This document shows positions 16,455 through 25,872 of a stretch of DNA of 64,000 nucleotides, piece after piece (position 1 is the first letter of the stretch; each line of letters begins with the position of its first letter). Position numbers and translations under genes: made by a program. Source of the stretch: Vibrio pomeroyi (GTDB lineage: Bacteria; Pseudomonadota; Gammaproteobacteria; Enterobacterales; Vibrionaceae). The notes beneath the pieces were generated by a model. The model saw only the letters and a list, made by a program, of their open reading frames with translations. It was not told the DNA's origin and ran no database searches. The DNA is taken from positions 558,001 through 622,000 of the forward strand of contig NZ_AP025507.1 in the NCBI RefSeq assembly GCF_024347595.1, written 5' to 3'.

Positions 16455-17516
16455 TTAGTGGTTGTGAATCACTGCTTTGCCACTCGGATAAGCTTTTGTA
16501 CCTAGCACGTGGCCATTAACTTCCTTACCGTAGTAGCCTTGGTGGTTGTGATAGCGTTCTGCATTAGCAGCCACATCGCCCTTGTATCTCGGATCTTGTG
16601 GGCGTTCATGGCTGTTGACGAAAGCGGCCACATCCCATGCATCTTGGATGGAAAGCTGTTGGCTCTTTCCAAGCGGCATGTTTTCGTAAATAAAGTAAGC
16701 CGCTGTGTTTACGCGGTGCATACCTGCGCCCCAGTTGAACGAGTTCTCGCCCCAAAGTGGTGGTAGGTATGAGCGACCATCAGCCCCTTTAATGCCTTCG
16801 CCATTTTGACCATGACACGTTTGGCAGCTGGTTTGGTAAACCTTCTCACCACGCGAGATCGAAGGTTCTTGTTCAGGGTTAGCAATCTTAGGATAGCCAC
16901 GACCTGCCAACTTGCTACGATCATCAATTGGGTATTTGCTTAGCAGCTCTTCAGGAAGAGGGAAGCTTTCCGCTTTACCACCGATTTGTAAATCGGCATC
17001 GCTGATCTCAGGTACGGGTGTATCTTGCATACCGTTCTTATCTAAGATGCCACCCATCGCCAACCAGTATGAATAAGCCGTGAGCGCGACCATCTCTTTT
17101 GAGCCAACGGCTGGTGGCAAGCCATTCATTGAGTAAGTGAAACAGCCTTGGATACGTTCTGCGTAGCTGTTTACCTTGTCATTTTTCTTACGGTAAGCTG
17201 GGTAGGCCATGTAAGCTCCCCAAAGAGGTGCTGCGTTTGCTTTCATGCCTGCTTGCATGTGGCAGTTGACACAGTTTTGCTCGTTACCGACGTACTCGCC
17301 GCGCATCTGCTGTGAGTCAACAAACAGCGAATAGCCCAGTTTGACTTTGTCGCCAAATTCTCCTGCAGGAATATCAACCAAGTCTCGTGGCACCAGATAT
17401 TTATTATCTTGAGGTTTCTCAACAGCGGGCAGTTCGGTTTGGCGATCGGGCAACTCACCTTCGGCGTAAGCGATTCCAGAGGTAAGGGTTGCGGTAATTA
17501 AAAGTAATGTTTTCAT
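16455..17516 (-). CDS. tsdA: TsdA-type dihaem cytochrome c (thiosulfate dehydrogenase / tetrathionate reductase family)
   Basis: TsdA enzymes interconvert thiosulfate and tetrathionate in the periplasm. The 353 residues begin with a Sec signal (cleavage after AYA, residue 18). Haem motifs are CVNCH (82-86) and CQTCH (231-235). ERIQGCFTYSMNG carries Cys 125, which aligns with the unusual Cys ligand of TsdA haem 1, and FNWGAGMHRVNTAAYFIYENMPLG carries Met 266, matching the haem 2 ligand region. The C-terminus is His-rich (YHNHQG, VIHNH) and longer than in the Allochromatium enzyme. It lies 9 bp after the tsdB-like gene, in one operon. Direction of catalysis cannot be read from sequence. The next operon upstream encodes tetrathionate reductase. 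Confidence 0.85.
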   Translation of the reverse strand: MKTLLLITATLTSGIAYAEGELPDRQTELPAVEKPQDNKYLVPRDLVDIPAGEFGDKVKLGYSLFVDSQQMRGEYVGNEQNCVNCHMQAGMKANAAPLWGAYMAYPAYRKKNDKVNSYAERIQGCFTYSMNGLPPAVGSKEMVALTAYSYWLAMGGILDKNGMQDTPVPEISDADLQIGGKAESFPLPEELLSKYPIDDRSKLAGRGYPKIANPEQEPSISRGEKVYQTSCQTCHGQNGEGIKGADGRSYLPPLWGENSFNWGAGMHRVNTAAYFIYENMPLGKSQQLSIQDAWDVAAFVNSHERPQDPRYKGDVAANAERYHNHQGYYGKEVNGHVLGTKAYPSGKAVIHNH

Positions 17517-17525
17517 GCGAGCCCT

Positions 17526-18167
17526 TTAGTATCGGAAAGATGCGAAGTAGTAAGACAGGTTTTTGATTTCATCGTCGGTCAACTTGCCAGCGATGTTGCC
17601 CATCATGTTCAAATCATCACCCTTACGAGTGCCGTTTTTCCATGCGTTGAGTTGAGTTTGAATGTAGTCGGCGTGCTGGCTCGCTAGGCGTGGAAATTTG
17701 TCTACACCCATACCACTTGGCCCATGACAGGTTGCACAAGCCGGAATGTTTCGGTCCCAATCGCCTTGGAATACCAGCTTGCGATACGGGTTATCGATAT
17801 CAGCCTGTGAGCCGCGTTGTTCTAAATCAGTGAATTCATAAGAAGGCAGTGAAGCGAAGTATTCGGCAACCTCACGACGAATTGCAGGATCAGACACACC
17901 ATCCGCCATGCCCTTCATGATCGCGCTTTGACGCTCACCACGAGAGAATAGAACCAGTTGATGTTCTAGGTAGTCAGCATTAAGCCCAGCAAGCATCGGG
18001 GCGATGTTAGGCATCCCTTTTCCGTCGGCTTGGTGGCATCCGCTACAGGTTTCTGCGGCTTCTGGCATTGGATTAGGCGCTGCTTGTGCAAAACCGGATA
18101 AAGAAAGGCTTCCCAGAGCAGCGATGCAAAGCGTTAGAGTTTGAGTTTTTATGTTCAGCTTAATCAT
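17526..18167 (-). CDS. tsdB: Cytochrome c4-like dihaem protein, TsdB partner of TsdA
   Basis: This 213-residue periplasmic electron carrier has a signal peptide (cleavage near AQA, about 29) and two class-I cytochrome domains with CSGCH (41-45) and CATCH (144-148). Met ligand candidates sit in IMKGMADGVSD and LNMMGNIAGKL. The layout is that of cytochrome c4, the family that includes TsdB, the electron-transfer partner of TsdA in tsdBA operons. It is the first gene of the two-gene unit. About 60 bp upstream is a palindrome (18227-18240) identical to one upstream of ttrB, suggesting joint regulation. Confidence 0.83.
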   Translation of the reverse strand: MIKLNIKTQTLTLCIAALGSLSLSGFAQAAPNPMPEAAETCSGCHQADGKGMPNIAPMLAGLNADYLEHQLVLFSRGERQSAIMKGMADGVSDPAIRREVAEYFASLPSYEFTDLEQRGSQADIDNPYRKLVFQGDWDRNIPACATCHGPSGMGVDKFPRLASQHADYIQTQLNAWKNGTRKGDDLNMMGNIAGKLTDDEIKNLSYYFASFRY

Positions 18168-18226
18168 GAGGCGTCGCTATTGGTTATAGTGCACGCATTT
18201 TCGACATAATTGGTTGCTCGCGCTAT

Positions 18227-18240
18227 TGTGGATTTCCACA
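18227..18240. promoter_or_regulatory. TGTGGATTTCCACA palindrome upstream of tsdB (likely TtrR site)
   Basis: This 14-bp sequence has perfect 6-bp arms around TT. Exactly the same sequence lies at 23769-23782 upstream of ttrB. Both copies lie about 60-70 bp before the start codon of the operon they precede. TtrR binding is inferred from location and the adjacent ttrSR genes. Confidence 0.6.
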
Positions 18241-18563
18241 TTAATTCACTTGGAACTTGAGGTAAGTCTCACATTAATAACCTCAGTCACCATGATGGTA
18301 TTTATGTGAATTTCGATAGGCGAATCTGATTGCCGTTAACGAAATGCAAGGGAACTGCCATGTTCGCCTCGGTGTAACTGCTTGTTAAGGCTCTTTTATG
18401 GCACCGATTGTATAAGCATAGCCGCTTTATGGTTGCTAGCTAAAAAAGTTGTGGTGAAGAGAAGAAAAGAGAAGTGAAGAATCTTTGGTTGTTGCGACTA
18501 GATTGGTTGTTGAGGCTTGGATGTCGCGGATTGAATGCTATCGATGCATTAGCTGTAAAAAAG

Positions 18564-18594
18564 CAGAGCAACTTCGAACGGTAAAGTTGCTCTG
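18564..18594 (-). terminator. Terminator after ttrBCA
   Basis: The perfect 11-bp stem CAGAGCAACTT/AAGTTGCTCTG (18564-18574 with 18584-18594) has a 9-nt loop. It is followed on the reverse strand by TTTTTT close behind the stem. Confidence 0.85.
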
Positions 18595-18641
18595 TTATCG
18601 CCCTAGCTATGTATCAGTAGGGGCGTGTATTGGATTTGTGA

Positions 18642-21600
18642 TTAGACTTTGTAGATCTTCGCCGGAAGCGCTTGTCTTGCTGCAGCGCCCACCACCCAAT
18701 CCAACATGACGCCTTTGCCTTCTCTCGTTGGGTCAATTAAACCAATGTCATTGATGTTAACGCCATCGTTTGACTTCATCTTCACTGGTTGCTGTGTGTC
18801 ACCAATCCAGTGCGCACGTTCGCCGAGTTCTTTATGGCCAAAGCCATGTTCAAAGCCTAATGTGCCCGGCTTGATGCCATCAATAACCATCGCTAACGCA
18901 TGTGTGGTTGAACTCGGTGTTTCAATGGCAAATACGTCACCGGTTTTGATGCCCGCTGAAGAGGCGTCTTGCGGATGAATGTACACCGGATTCACATCCT
19001 TGATGGATTCTAAGCGTGGCGACAGGTTAGACACCGCACTGTGAATGTTGGACTTAAAGTTAGTCAGAGTAAATGGCCACTCTTTTGCTGGGAACTGCTC
19101 AGCCAATGGCGTGCCGTCTGCCAGCTTTTGTGGATACCATGTTGGGCAACCCATGTACTGTTCGCCACTGATGGTGTTGCGAGAGGTACCAAGCTTTTCA
19201 TTCCAGATAGCCAGTGGCTTAGTCCATTTGTACTTCATAGTGTCATTGGTGTAGGCATTGGTTGCGTCTTCAAAACGACCGCCACGTGCAAAGATATACG
19301 CCACTTTTAGCATCTCTTCAGGCTTGAGTGTTTTGTTCATCGCAGGTACAAGGCGCTCAAGGCCAGACCAAACAATGTCTTCAGCATCCACATTCGGCAC
19401 GCCGCCTTTGGCAAATGCTAAGTTAGCCGCTGAGCGTAGGTAGAAATCTTCAGCACTGTGGATACCGTGCCAATTGCCTTGGCTGTCTTTGATTGCATTT
19501 TCACCGAAACCACCTAGATCAAGCGTTTTTGCCAGATCAATAAAGAAGTTCTCTAAGTTGATGGCGCGTCCGTCTTGAGTGCGTGAGGTTTTAGGCTCAA
19601 CTATCGGCCAACGAGCGGTGATCGCTTTAGTCGCGACGCCATGCCACGGTGTCGCCATGCCCCAGCTCTCGTAGGTTACTGTGTCTGGCACAAGGTAATC
19701 TGATAGTGCTGTGGTTTCATTGATGAAGGCATCGATAGAGACGATCAATCCCAGTTGCTTTGGATCCTTAAGCTTCTCGCCTAATAGGTTGTCTAACCCC
19801 GGAACGCCATAAAGTGGGTTCGCCATGTGGTTGATCCACGCTTTTGCGCGATATGGGTAGCCATCAATGGCCGCTGATAAATGCTCGGTTAACAGCGGTG
19901 CTGAGATTGGGTACCAAGGCGCACGCGTTGGGTAAGGAGATTCACCTGCCGCAACACGACGTTTGTATTCGCTGGTCTTGTGGTACGGGAATTTGCTGCG
20001 AGATAAGAACACACCTTGAGGCTTAGTTTTACCTTTGAACTTAGTAAAATCGTAACGAGGGCCTGCAACAGAAGTTGGGTAGCCGCCCGCTTTCGCCATC
20101 GCGCCGCCTTTCGCGTTGATGTTACCGATCAGCGCGTTCAGCATCAGAATAGAGAACGAGTTGTAGAAGCCATTGGTGTGCATGTTACCACCGTGAGTAT
20201 CGACGACTGCTTTTGTACCGTAGCTAGTGAAGCGTTTTGCTAGCGCAATGATCTGATCTTGAGGGATTTCACACTGTTCGCTGTAGTAAGCAAGGTCATA
20301 TTTGAAGGCTTCTTCTTTCAATCTTTGTAGAGAAGACTTAACACGAACGGTTTGACCATCGATTTCTACGTCTTGATCGACGAACAACGCCGCTTCATCG
20401 ACCTTAATATTTGATGTTAATAGTGACGTTGTCACATTTAGTGCGACGAATGCATCATCGTCAGACATCGGTTCTCCCGTTTCTAGTAAACCAATATCCG
20501 ATGTGCGAAGCATGCGCCCGTTTTGTGGGTGTTTTTCGTCGCTGATCACGAGGTGAGATGCATTACACCAGTGTGTAGTGCCTGCTTTCTGCATCGCTTG
20601 TGCGCTTGGGCGAGACAAGAAGTCGTGATTGTAGCGCTGGTTTTCGATGATCCATTGGATCATGCCTAGAACTAATGCTGAATCGGTGCCCGGTTTGATC
20701 GGAAGCCAGTTGTTGCGATCGCCCGCCGCAAGGCTTGAAGATCCTGCAGGAAGGCTTGGTGTCACTATGGTGTAGCTCAGTTTTCCGTTAGTACGCGCCT
20801 CCGCAAGCTGTCGTGCTTGGCGCTTAAACGGGTTACCCGCTTGTGCCGGAGACATACCGATGAACAGAATGAATTCAGCATTGTTGAAATCGGGTTTTAA
20901 GTGCGAGAACTTGTCTAAGTCATTCATGATCGCGCCAGAACCTGCACGGAATGCGTAGCCACAATAAGAGCCATGGTGGCCGAAGTTTCGTGTTCCGTAG
21001 CTGTTGAATGCAAAGCGTTTCAATATGTCATCACGGCCTTCATTACCCGCATTAGTCACCAACAATTGGTTGGCTTTTGGACCGTATTCAGGGTTGTTCG
21101 GATCAAGTGGTGTTTCGATGTCACGAATCGAACGTAAGCCTTCCACTTCACCTTCACCGAACAAATCACCACCTTCGGTGATCTCTGAGATAAGCTGTTC
21201 GTAGCTGATGGGTTCCCACTTGCCTTCACCACGCTTACCAACACGTTTGAGCGGTTGAGTGATTCGGTATGGGCTGTTTTGAATCTCTAACATGCCATTA
21301 CCACGGGCGCAGGCTGTCGAGCGGTTATTGATACCGGACTCACCAGACAAGCCAATGTAGGCGTCTTTTACTGGTGTTTTGAACGGGATTTGCTGATCAC
21401 TTGATAGTGGGTGGTACGGGTTGCCTGAGATACGTAAGATCTCGTCATTGCGATTATCGATACGTACACGCAAGCCACACAGCGTCCAGCAACCGAAACA
21501 CATTGATGGTGCTACGCGTTGGTTTGGATTTGGCGAGATTTTACCTTGTTCATCGACACTGTATTCCGTCTCTAACGAATTACCGTGGTGGATGTGCTTA

Positions 21601-21734
21601 GTTTTCTTACCAGCTGTGCCATCGATAGCACCGTGAACCATGTGTTTTGTGGTTGTCGCATAACCTGCAGCAAAAGCTCCAACACCACCGGCAGCAAGGC
21701 CTGTTTTCAAAAATTGACGACGTTTGTTATCCAT
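18642..21734 (-). CDS. ttrA: Tetrathionate reductase catalytic subunit A (molybdopterin enzyme)
   Basis: TtrA carries the molybdenum bis-guanine dinucleotide cofactor that reduces tetrathionate to thiosulfate in the periplasm. The 1030 residues start with a Tat signal (KRRQFLK, residues 4-10). The [4Fe-4S] motif is C79-x2-C82-x3-C86 with Cys 142 (STACARG). GSYCG carries the likely Mo ligand Cys 258. A molybdopterin dinucleotide-binding domain is at the C-terminus (about 880-1020, VYIHPQDASSAGIKTGD). GAGGAA precedes the ATG. It is the last gene of ttrB-ttrC-ttrA, 14 bp after ttrC. Close relatives include other CISM-family reductases, but the TtrBC and TtrSR context makes tetrathionate the clear choice. 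Confidence 0.93.
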   Translation of the reverse strand: MDNKRRQFLKTGLAAGGVGAFAAGYATTTKHMVHGAIDGTAGKKTKHIHHGNSLETEYSVDEQGKISPNPNQRVAPSMCFGCWTLCGLRVRIDNRNDEILRISGNPYHPLSSDQQIPFKTPVKDAYIGLSGESGINNRSTACARGNGMLEIQNSPYRITQPLKRVGKRGEGKWEPISYEQLISEITEGGDLFGEGEVEGLRSIRDIETPLDPNNPEYGPKANQLLVTNAGNEGRDDILKRFAFNSYGTRNFGHHGSYCGYAFRAGSGAIMNDLDKFSHLKPDFNNAEFILFIGMSPAQAGNPFKRQARQLAEARTNGKLSYTIVTPSLPAGSSSLAAGDRNNWLPIKPGTDSALVLGMIQWIIENQRYNHDFLSRPSAQAMQKAGTTHWCNASHLVISDEKHPQNGRMLRTSDIGLLETGEPMSDDDAFVALNVTTSLLTSNIKVDEAALFVDQDVEIDGQTVRVKSSLQRLKEEAFKYDLAYYSEQCEIPQDQIIALAKRFTSYGTKAVVDTHGGNMHTNGFYNSFSILMLNALIGNINAKGGAMAKAGGYPTSVAGPRYDFTKFKGKTKPQGVFLSRSKFPYHKTSEYKRRVAAGESPYPTRAPWYPISAPLLTEHLSAAIDGYPYRAKAWINHMANPLYGVPGLDNLLGEKLKDPKQLGLIVSIDAFINETTALSDYLVPDTVTYESWGMATPWHGVATKAITARWPIVEPKTSRTQDGRAINLENFFIDLAKTLDLGGFGENAIKDSQGNWHGIHSAEDFYLRSAANLAFAKGGVPNVDAEDIVWSGLERLVPAMNKTLKPEEMLKVAYIFARGGRFEDATNAYTNDTMKYKWTKPLAIWNEKLGTSRNTISGEQYMGCPTWYPQKLADGTPLAEQFPAKEWPFTLTNFKSNIHSAVSNLSPRLESIKDVNPVYIHPQDASSAGIKTGDVFAIETPSSTTHALAMVIDGIKPGTLGFEHGFGHKELGERAHWIGDTQQPVKMKSNDGVNINDIGLIDPTREGKGVMLDWVVGAAARQALPAKIYKV

Positions 21735-21748
21735 GATGATTCCTCAGA

Positions 21749-22897
21749 CTACAAGCTATGTGAGCGGTTAAGTGGCGATGATGTATTTTGGTTTGGCTTT
21801 GATGTTGTCTTTAGTGCAGAGCCAGTTGTTCTTGTAGATCCAACAGACACGATTTCAGAGGCGAACAAGGCAAGTGCTAACCAAAGGCCACACATACCAA
21901 CAATGCCAAGTAAACCTGCGCTACCCATTGGCAATTCATAAGGGAATGCACCCACATCGAAACGTGGAATGGTCTGAACTTCCATCATAGTGACCCAGCG
22001 TACCGCCCATGCTGAAACTATGCTCGCAAGTGCCACAAGGATGACGCCAAGCTTGCTTTGCGATAGACGCTGCAGCGGAAGAACCAAGATCATGCACAGC
22101 AAAATGCTGGTGGTCATGATGCCTAAATTAATGCCCCAAGCGTCGTTCTCATACAGGTTGAAGTGACCATGGTTAGATGCCCAAATCGACGTAAGAATGA
22201 TGGCAAGGCCGCCCGTTAAGGTAATGGTTCTTTGTACCAGAGCGAGGTCTGTCGGTTTTAAGCTAGGCTTACTTGAAGGCAGCAGAGCCCAAATCAACAG
22301 CGTTAAACCCGTTGCAGCGAAGAATGCGGTCGTAAACCAAAGCAGCGGAGAAGCCGGTTGATTCCAAAGCGGTCGGCTCGCCAAAATTGCAATCTCTGCG
22401 CCTGTGTAAAGCGCGATACTTAAGCCCGAAACTGCCGTCACAGCAGCAAGCGCAATCATCAGTTTGGTTGAAACCTGCCATTGCCCTAGGGTTAGCCAAG
22501 ACAAGCGTTTTAGTAGCGGGTTTTCACTCTCTTTAAGTTGTGCGATGTCATCACGCAGGTAAACCCAAGCCGTCGCGACAGCCAGACCAGAAAATAAAGG
22601 AAGAAACAGAGAGCCGAGTGACATCCATGACCAAGGCGTGATATGTGCGTAGAAGTGCCACGCACGTCCAGGCTGGTGTAAGTCACCTGTTAACGCTAAT
22701 GGGCCAACAATTGCGCCAATGGCCATCACAAGTACAAGGGCTGAGCGGAATTGGTGGCTAGTTGAATTTTTGAAGAACAGTGCAATCAAAAACAGAATAG
22801 CCGCCGCGTAAGCTGAACCAATGTAGAAGAAATATTGAACCGCCCACGGTAGCCAAGCGATCTCTTGAGCGGGAACTAACACCTCGGTGATATTCAT
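21749..22897 (-). CDS. ttrC: Tetrathionate reductase membrane subunit C (NrfD/PsrC family)
   Basis: This 382-residue polytopic inner-membrane protein has about nine hydrophobic helices. It anchors TtrAB and passes electrons from quinol. Family features are WLPWAVQYFFYIGSAYAAAI near the N-terminus and DLHQPGRAWHFYAHITPWSWMS, the quinol-site region of NrfD-like proteins. It is somewhat longer than Salmonella TtrC (about 340), with a polar tail rich in Ser, Thr and Asn at the end. Its start codon overlaps the ttrB stop by 4 bp (ATGA), so translation is coupled. Confidence 0.9.
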   Translation of the reverse strand: MNITEVLVPAQEIAWLPWAVQYFFYIGSAYAAAILFLIALFFKNSTSHQFRSALVLVMAIGAIVGPLALTGDLHQPGRAWHFYAHITPWSWMSLGSLFLPLFSGLAVATAWVYLRDDIAQLKESENPLLKRLSWLTLGQWQVSTKLMIALAAVTAVSGLSIALYTGAEIAILASRPLWNQPASPLLWFTTAFFAATGLTLLIWALLPSSKPSLKPTDLALVQRTITLTGGLAIILTSIWASNHGHFNLYENDAWGINLGIMTTSILLCMILVLPLQRLSQSKLGVILVALASIVSAWAVRWVTMMEVQTIPRFDVGAFPYELPMGSAGLLGIVGMCGLWLALALFASEIVSVGSTRTTGSALKTTSKPNQNTSSPLNRSHSL

Positions 22898-23700
22898 GCT
22901 GTCTCTCCTTGTTTGCTAGAGGATGAGTTATCAATGGCGGCTGGATCATAAATCGCAGGTTGACCTTCGATATGGCTAACGAATCGCTCGTTCATGCCGA
23001 TATAGAAAACATGTGGGTTGGTGTTCTGCTCTGGCTTAAGCACCTTGATGTCGTCTTGGTTTTCATTGAGCAGACGGTTGATCTCGCTGTTTGGATCTTT
23101 CAGGTCGCCAATCACACGCGCGCCACCGACACAAGTTTCTACACAAGCGGGCAGTAAGCCGTCTTCAAGGCGGTGTGCACAGAAGGTACATTTGTCGGCG
23201 GTCAGTGTGTCGTTATTAATAAAACGAGCATCGTAAGGGCAGGCTTGGACACAGTAAGCACAGGCTACGCAACGTTCGTTGTCGACCATTACAATGCCGT
23301 CTTCACGTTGGAAGGTCGCTTGAACAGGACAAACCTTGATGCATGGTGCGTTGTCGCAGTGGTTACACAGGCGAGGCAGCATGAATGATTTCACTTCTTG
23401 TTGAGCCGTCGAACCATCATCAAGAGAGACTTCATACTGTTTTACTGTGGTTCTGAACTGGCCAATTGGTGCTTGGTTTTCAACGCTACAGCCAACAGTG
23501 CATGCCTGACAGCCCACGCATTTACGCAAATCAATCGCCATGGCGTAGCGTTTGCCTACTTCGCCTTTACGGTCTGGCTGGTTGTTATTGCGAATGGCTG
23601 TGCTTGCGACTGCGGTGTTGATTCCGGTAATGGGAATGAGCGCAGCACCGGCGGAAACTTTGCCGAATTGGCTGAGAAACCGTCTTTTCAATGAGTCCAT
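22894..23700 (-). CDS. ttrB: Tetrathionate reductase iron-sulfur subunit B
   Basis: This 268-residue electron-transfer subunit has four [4Fe-4S] cluster motifs: CVGCQACTVGC, CNHCDNAPCIKVCP, CVACAYCVQACP and CTFCAH with PACVETC. The N-terminus (SLKRRFLSQFGKVSAGAALIP) is Tat-like, so it probably crosses the membrane folded, together with TtrA. It passes electrons from TtrC to TtrA. It is the first gene of the operon. The shared palindrome at 23769-23782 lies about 70 bp upstream of the start. Confidence 0.93.
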   Translation of the reverse strand: MDSLKRRFLSQFGKVSAGAALIPITGINTAVASTAIRNNNQPDRKGEVGKRYAMAIDLRKCVGCQACTVGCSVENQAPIGQFRTTVKQYEVSLDDGSTAQQEVKSFMLPRLCNHCDNAPCIKVCPVQATFQREDGIVMVDNERCVACAYCVQACPYDARFINNDTLTADKCTFCAHRLEDGLLPACVETCVGGARVIGDLKDPNSEINRLLNENQDDIKVLKPEQNTNPHVFYIGMNERFVSHIEGQPAIYDPAAIDNSSSSKQGETA

Positions 23701-23768
23701 ATTGGTACCTATAAATGGGTATTCGTTCTGTTGGGCTCATTGTCAGATTTTGACCGTACACGGGGTAT

Positions 23769-23782
23769 TGTGGATTTCCACA
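23769..23782. promoter_or_regulatory. TGTGGATTTCCACA palindrome between ttrB and ttrS (likely TtrR site)
   Basis: This is the second exact copy of the 14-bp palindrome found before tsdB. Here it is extended by GGGTA on the left and TACCC on the right, offset by one base. It sits between the divergent ttrBCA and ttrSR units, where TtrR would be expected to bind. Confidence 0.65.
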
Positions 23783-23959
23783 TACCCAGATTAAAGTTGA
23801 TCTAGAACAAATGCGGTTTTAGCAATCTAGCTGTTATGCTTTGTTTCAGAGGATTATTTAAGGCGACCTAAAGCATAAGTTAAGCGTGGAGCATGTCGCT
23901 AACCTAAAATGAAGCCAGAATAAATTGGATAAACAGTCCGTTTGGAGAAAGAGATTTCA

Positions 23960-25861
23960 GTGACCGTTCGAAAACTAATGACCGTTGTCAGCCTTTGTTG
24001 GTTGAGTCTAACTGCAGGTGTGTGTGTCGCTGCTCAATCTGAACAAGCGATAGTAGCTTCAAGCACAAGCACAAGCACAAGCACAAACCAAAACACAGAT
24101 GAACCCGACCAAATTATCGAGGTTGGTGTGTTGTCGACTCGAGGTAAGCTTTCGGCGCAACAACGTTGGCAGCCAACAATGGATTGGTTGTCTGAACGCA
24201 TTCCGGGTAAGCACTTTGTTCTCAAGCCTTTTAATTTGGAAGAGATGGCGGAAGCAGTAAAAGATGTCGCGGTCGATTTTGTTGTCACCAATCCCGGCCA
24301 AGCAGTTCGTTTAGGACGTCAATACGCGCTCTCTTGGATGGCGACCATGACCAGTCACAATTACGACGATCAAGGTGTTAGCAGCACGCGCAGTATCGGT
24401 TCTGCATTAGTGGTCAGAAGAATGTCACCGTATATCTCGTTTGAACAACTGAGTGGAAAGCCAATTGCAGCTGTCTCTGAAAATGCGTTTGGCGGCTACC
24501 TGACTATGCGCTACCAAGTCATGCAAGAAGGGCTCAATCCTAATCACTTTTTCTCTAATACTCAGTTCTTGGGTTTCCCGATTGACGCCAGTTTGTACCA
24601 ATTGCGAGAAGGACACATTGAGGCGGCAGTCGTCCCCGCTTGTTTGGTTGAAAATATGATTAGCGAAGGTTTGCTGGTGGCTGGGCAATATCGAATCATC
24701 GGTAATCAAGCGCCTGAAGGCTTCCGGTGCCAAGTGTCTACACCTCTGTATTCCAACTGGTCGTTTGCCAAAACAGAACGAGCCTCTTCGGCACTGGCTA
24801 AACAAATGAGTCAGGTGTTGTTTTCAATGCCAAAGAGCAGTGCACCAGCCATTGCAGCGAACGCCTCGGGTTGGACATCACCAACCAGCCTGCTTTCCAT
24901 CGACAAGCTGTATCAGCAGCTCGACATGCACCCACTGCAACAGCCATGGTGGAAGGAAGCGTTAATCTGGCTTAAGTTCAACCAACAATGGGCATGGGCA
25001 TTCTTCATTCTGGTGGTGTTACTGAATGCTTACCACTTCTGGTTAGAGTACAAATTCAGCCGCAGTAAAAAGCAGTTGGAAGCCACGTTACACAAGCTAA
25101 AAAGTAAGAGCGAGCAGCTAGAACACTCTCAACGAATCGCGGTGGTTGGTGAGTTAGGAAGCAGTTTAGCGCATGAGATCAATCAGCCCTTGGCAGCGAT
25201 TCGTAACTACAGCGAAGGCGGTTTATTACGGATTTCGAAGAACAAACCATTGACCGATATTGAACCTGTTTTTGAGAAGATTCAGTCGCAAGTGGATAGG
25301 GCAGACGCGATCATTCAACGCTTAAGAAACATGATAAAGAAACGCTCATCTGAGAAGTCGCAGACTGACATCGAACAGTTACTTACCGACACCATTGAGT
25401 TACTGCAATTCCGATTACAGAAACACAAGATAACCATTGAGCGCCACGCCGTAGGTAAGCCTATTGAGCTGTATGTTGATTCGGTGGGGCTACAACAAGT
25501 GATTGTAAACCTGATAAACAATGCGACCGACGCATGTAATGCACAACAGCACCGCCAACAAAGCGCTACGTCTGATATTGATAATAAAAACAGTGAACCC
25601 GCGACAATTAAAGTGATTACCGAGTATCAACCGGATAAAATGATGTTGTCGGTAATCGATAACGGTACGGGCTTAGATTTTACTGAGCAGCAGGTCACTC
25701 AAGCCTTTGTGAGTAGCAAAGAAAACGGTTTGGGGTTAGGGCTTGCAATCTGCCAAGACGTGATTGAAGACCACAGCGGTCAAATGACCATTAAGTCACT
25801 GACTCCTCATGGTTGTCACGTTGCAGTGACGTTACCTTTTTCTCTTTCAAATGATTCATAA
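23960..25861 (+). CDS. ttrS: Tetrathionate-sensing histidine kinase TtrS
   Basis: The GTG at 23960 has the ribosome site GGAGAAAGAG; an in-frame TTG at 23942 would overlap that site. The protein has about 633 residues, with a signal/anchor (about 8-24), a periplasmic PhnD-like substrate-binding domain (about 52-320, beginning IIEVGVLSTRGKLSAQQRWQPT), a membrane helix (about 343-360), a coiled linker, then HisKA with His 405 (SLAHEINQPLAAIRN) and an HATPase domain (N box NLINNATDAC, G box ENGLGLGLAIC). This is the TtrS layout, which senses tetrathionate in the periplasm. A Ser-Thr repeat encoded by four AAGCAC hexamers follows the signal. It is divergent from ttrBCA and 11 bp before ttrR. Confidence 0.93.
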   Translation: MTVRKLMTVVSLCWLSLTAGVCVAAQSEQAIVASSTSTSTSTNQNTDEPDQIIEVGVLSTRGKLSAQQRWQPTMDWLSERIPGKHFVLKPFNLEEMAEAVKDVAVDFVVTNPGQAVRLGRQYALSWMATMTSHNYDDQGVSSTRSIGSALVVRRMSPYISFEQLSGKPIAAVSENAFGGYLTMRYQVMQEGLNPNHFFSNTQFLGFPIDASLYQLREGHIEAAVVPACLVENMISEGLLVAGQYRIIGNQAPEGFRCQVSTPLYSNWSFAKTERASSALAKQMSQVLFSMPKSSAPAIAANASGWTSPTSLLSIDKLYQQLDMHPLQQPWWKEALIWLKFNQQWAWAFFILVVLLNAYHFWLEYKFSRSKKQLEATLHKLKSKSEQLEHSQRIAVVGELGSSLAHEINQPLAAIRNYSEGGLLRISKNKPLTDIEPVFEKIQSQVDRADAIIQRLRNMIKKRSSEKSQTDIEQLLTDTIELLQFRLQKHKITIERHAVGKPIELYVDSVGLQQVIVNLINNATDACNAQQHRQQSATSDIDNKNSEPATIKVITEYQPDKMMLSVIDNGTGLDFTEQQVTQAFVSSKENGLGLGLAICQDVIEDHSGQMTIKSLTPHGCHVAVTLPFSLSNDS

Positions 25862-25872
25862 GGAATCTTGCT

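Larger units (their letters stand above)
18168..18641. other. Intergenic region between tsdB and ttrA
   Basis: These 474 bp hold the palindrome at 18227-18240, a possible reverse-strand -10 element (TATAAC near 18184), and the ttrA terminator at 18564-18594. Apart from these I see nothing convincing; an open frame at 18485-18709 overlaps the terminator and looks spurious. Confidence 0.6.

Noticed and set aside
18485..18709. Forward open frame of 74 codons between tsdB and ttrA
   Set aside because: It spans the ttrA terminator and the ttrA 3' end antisense; composition is not coding-like.
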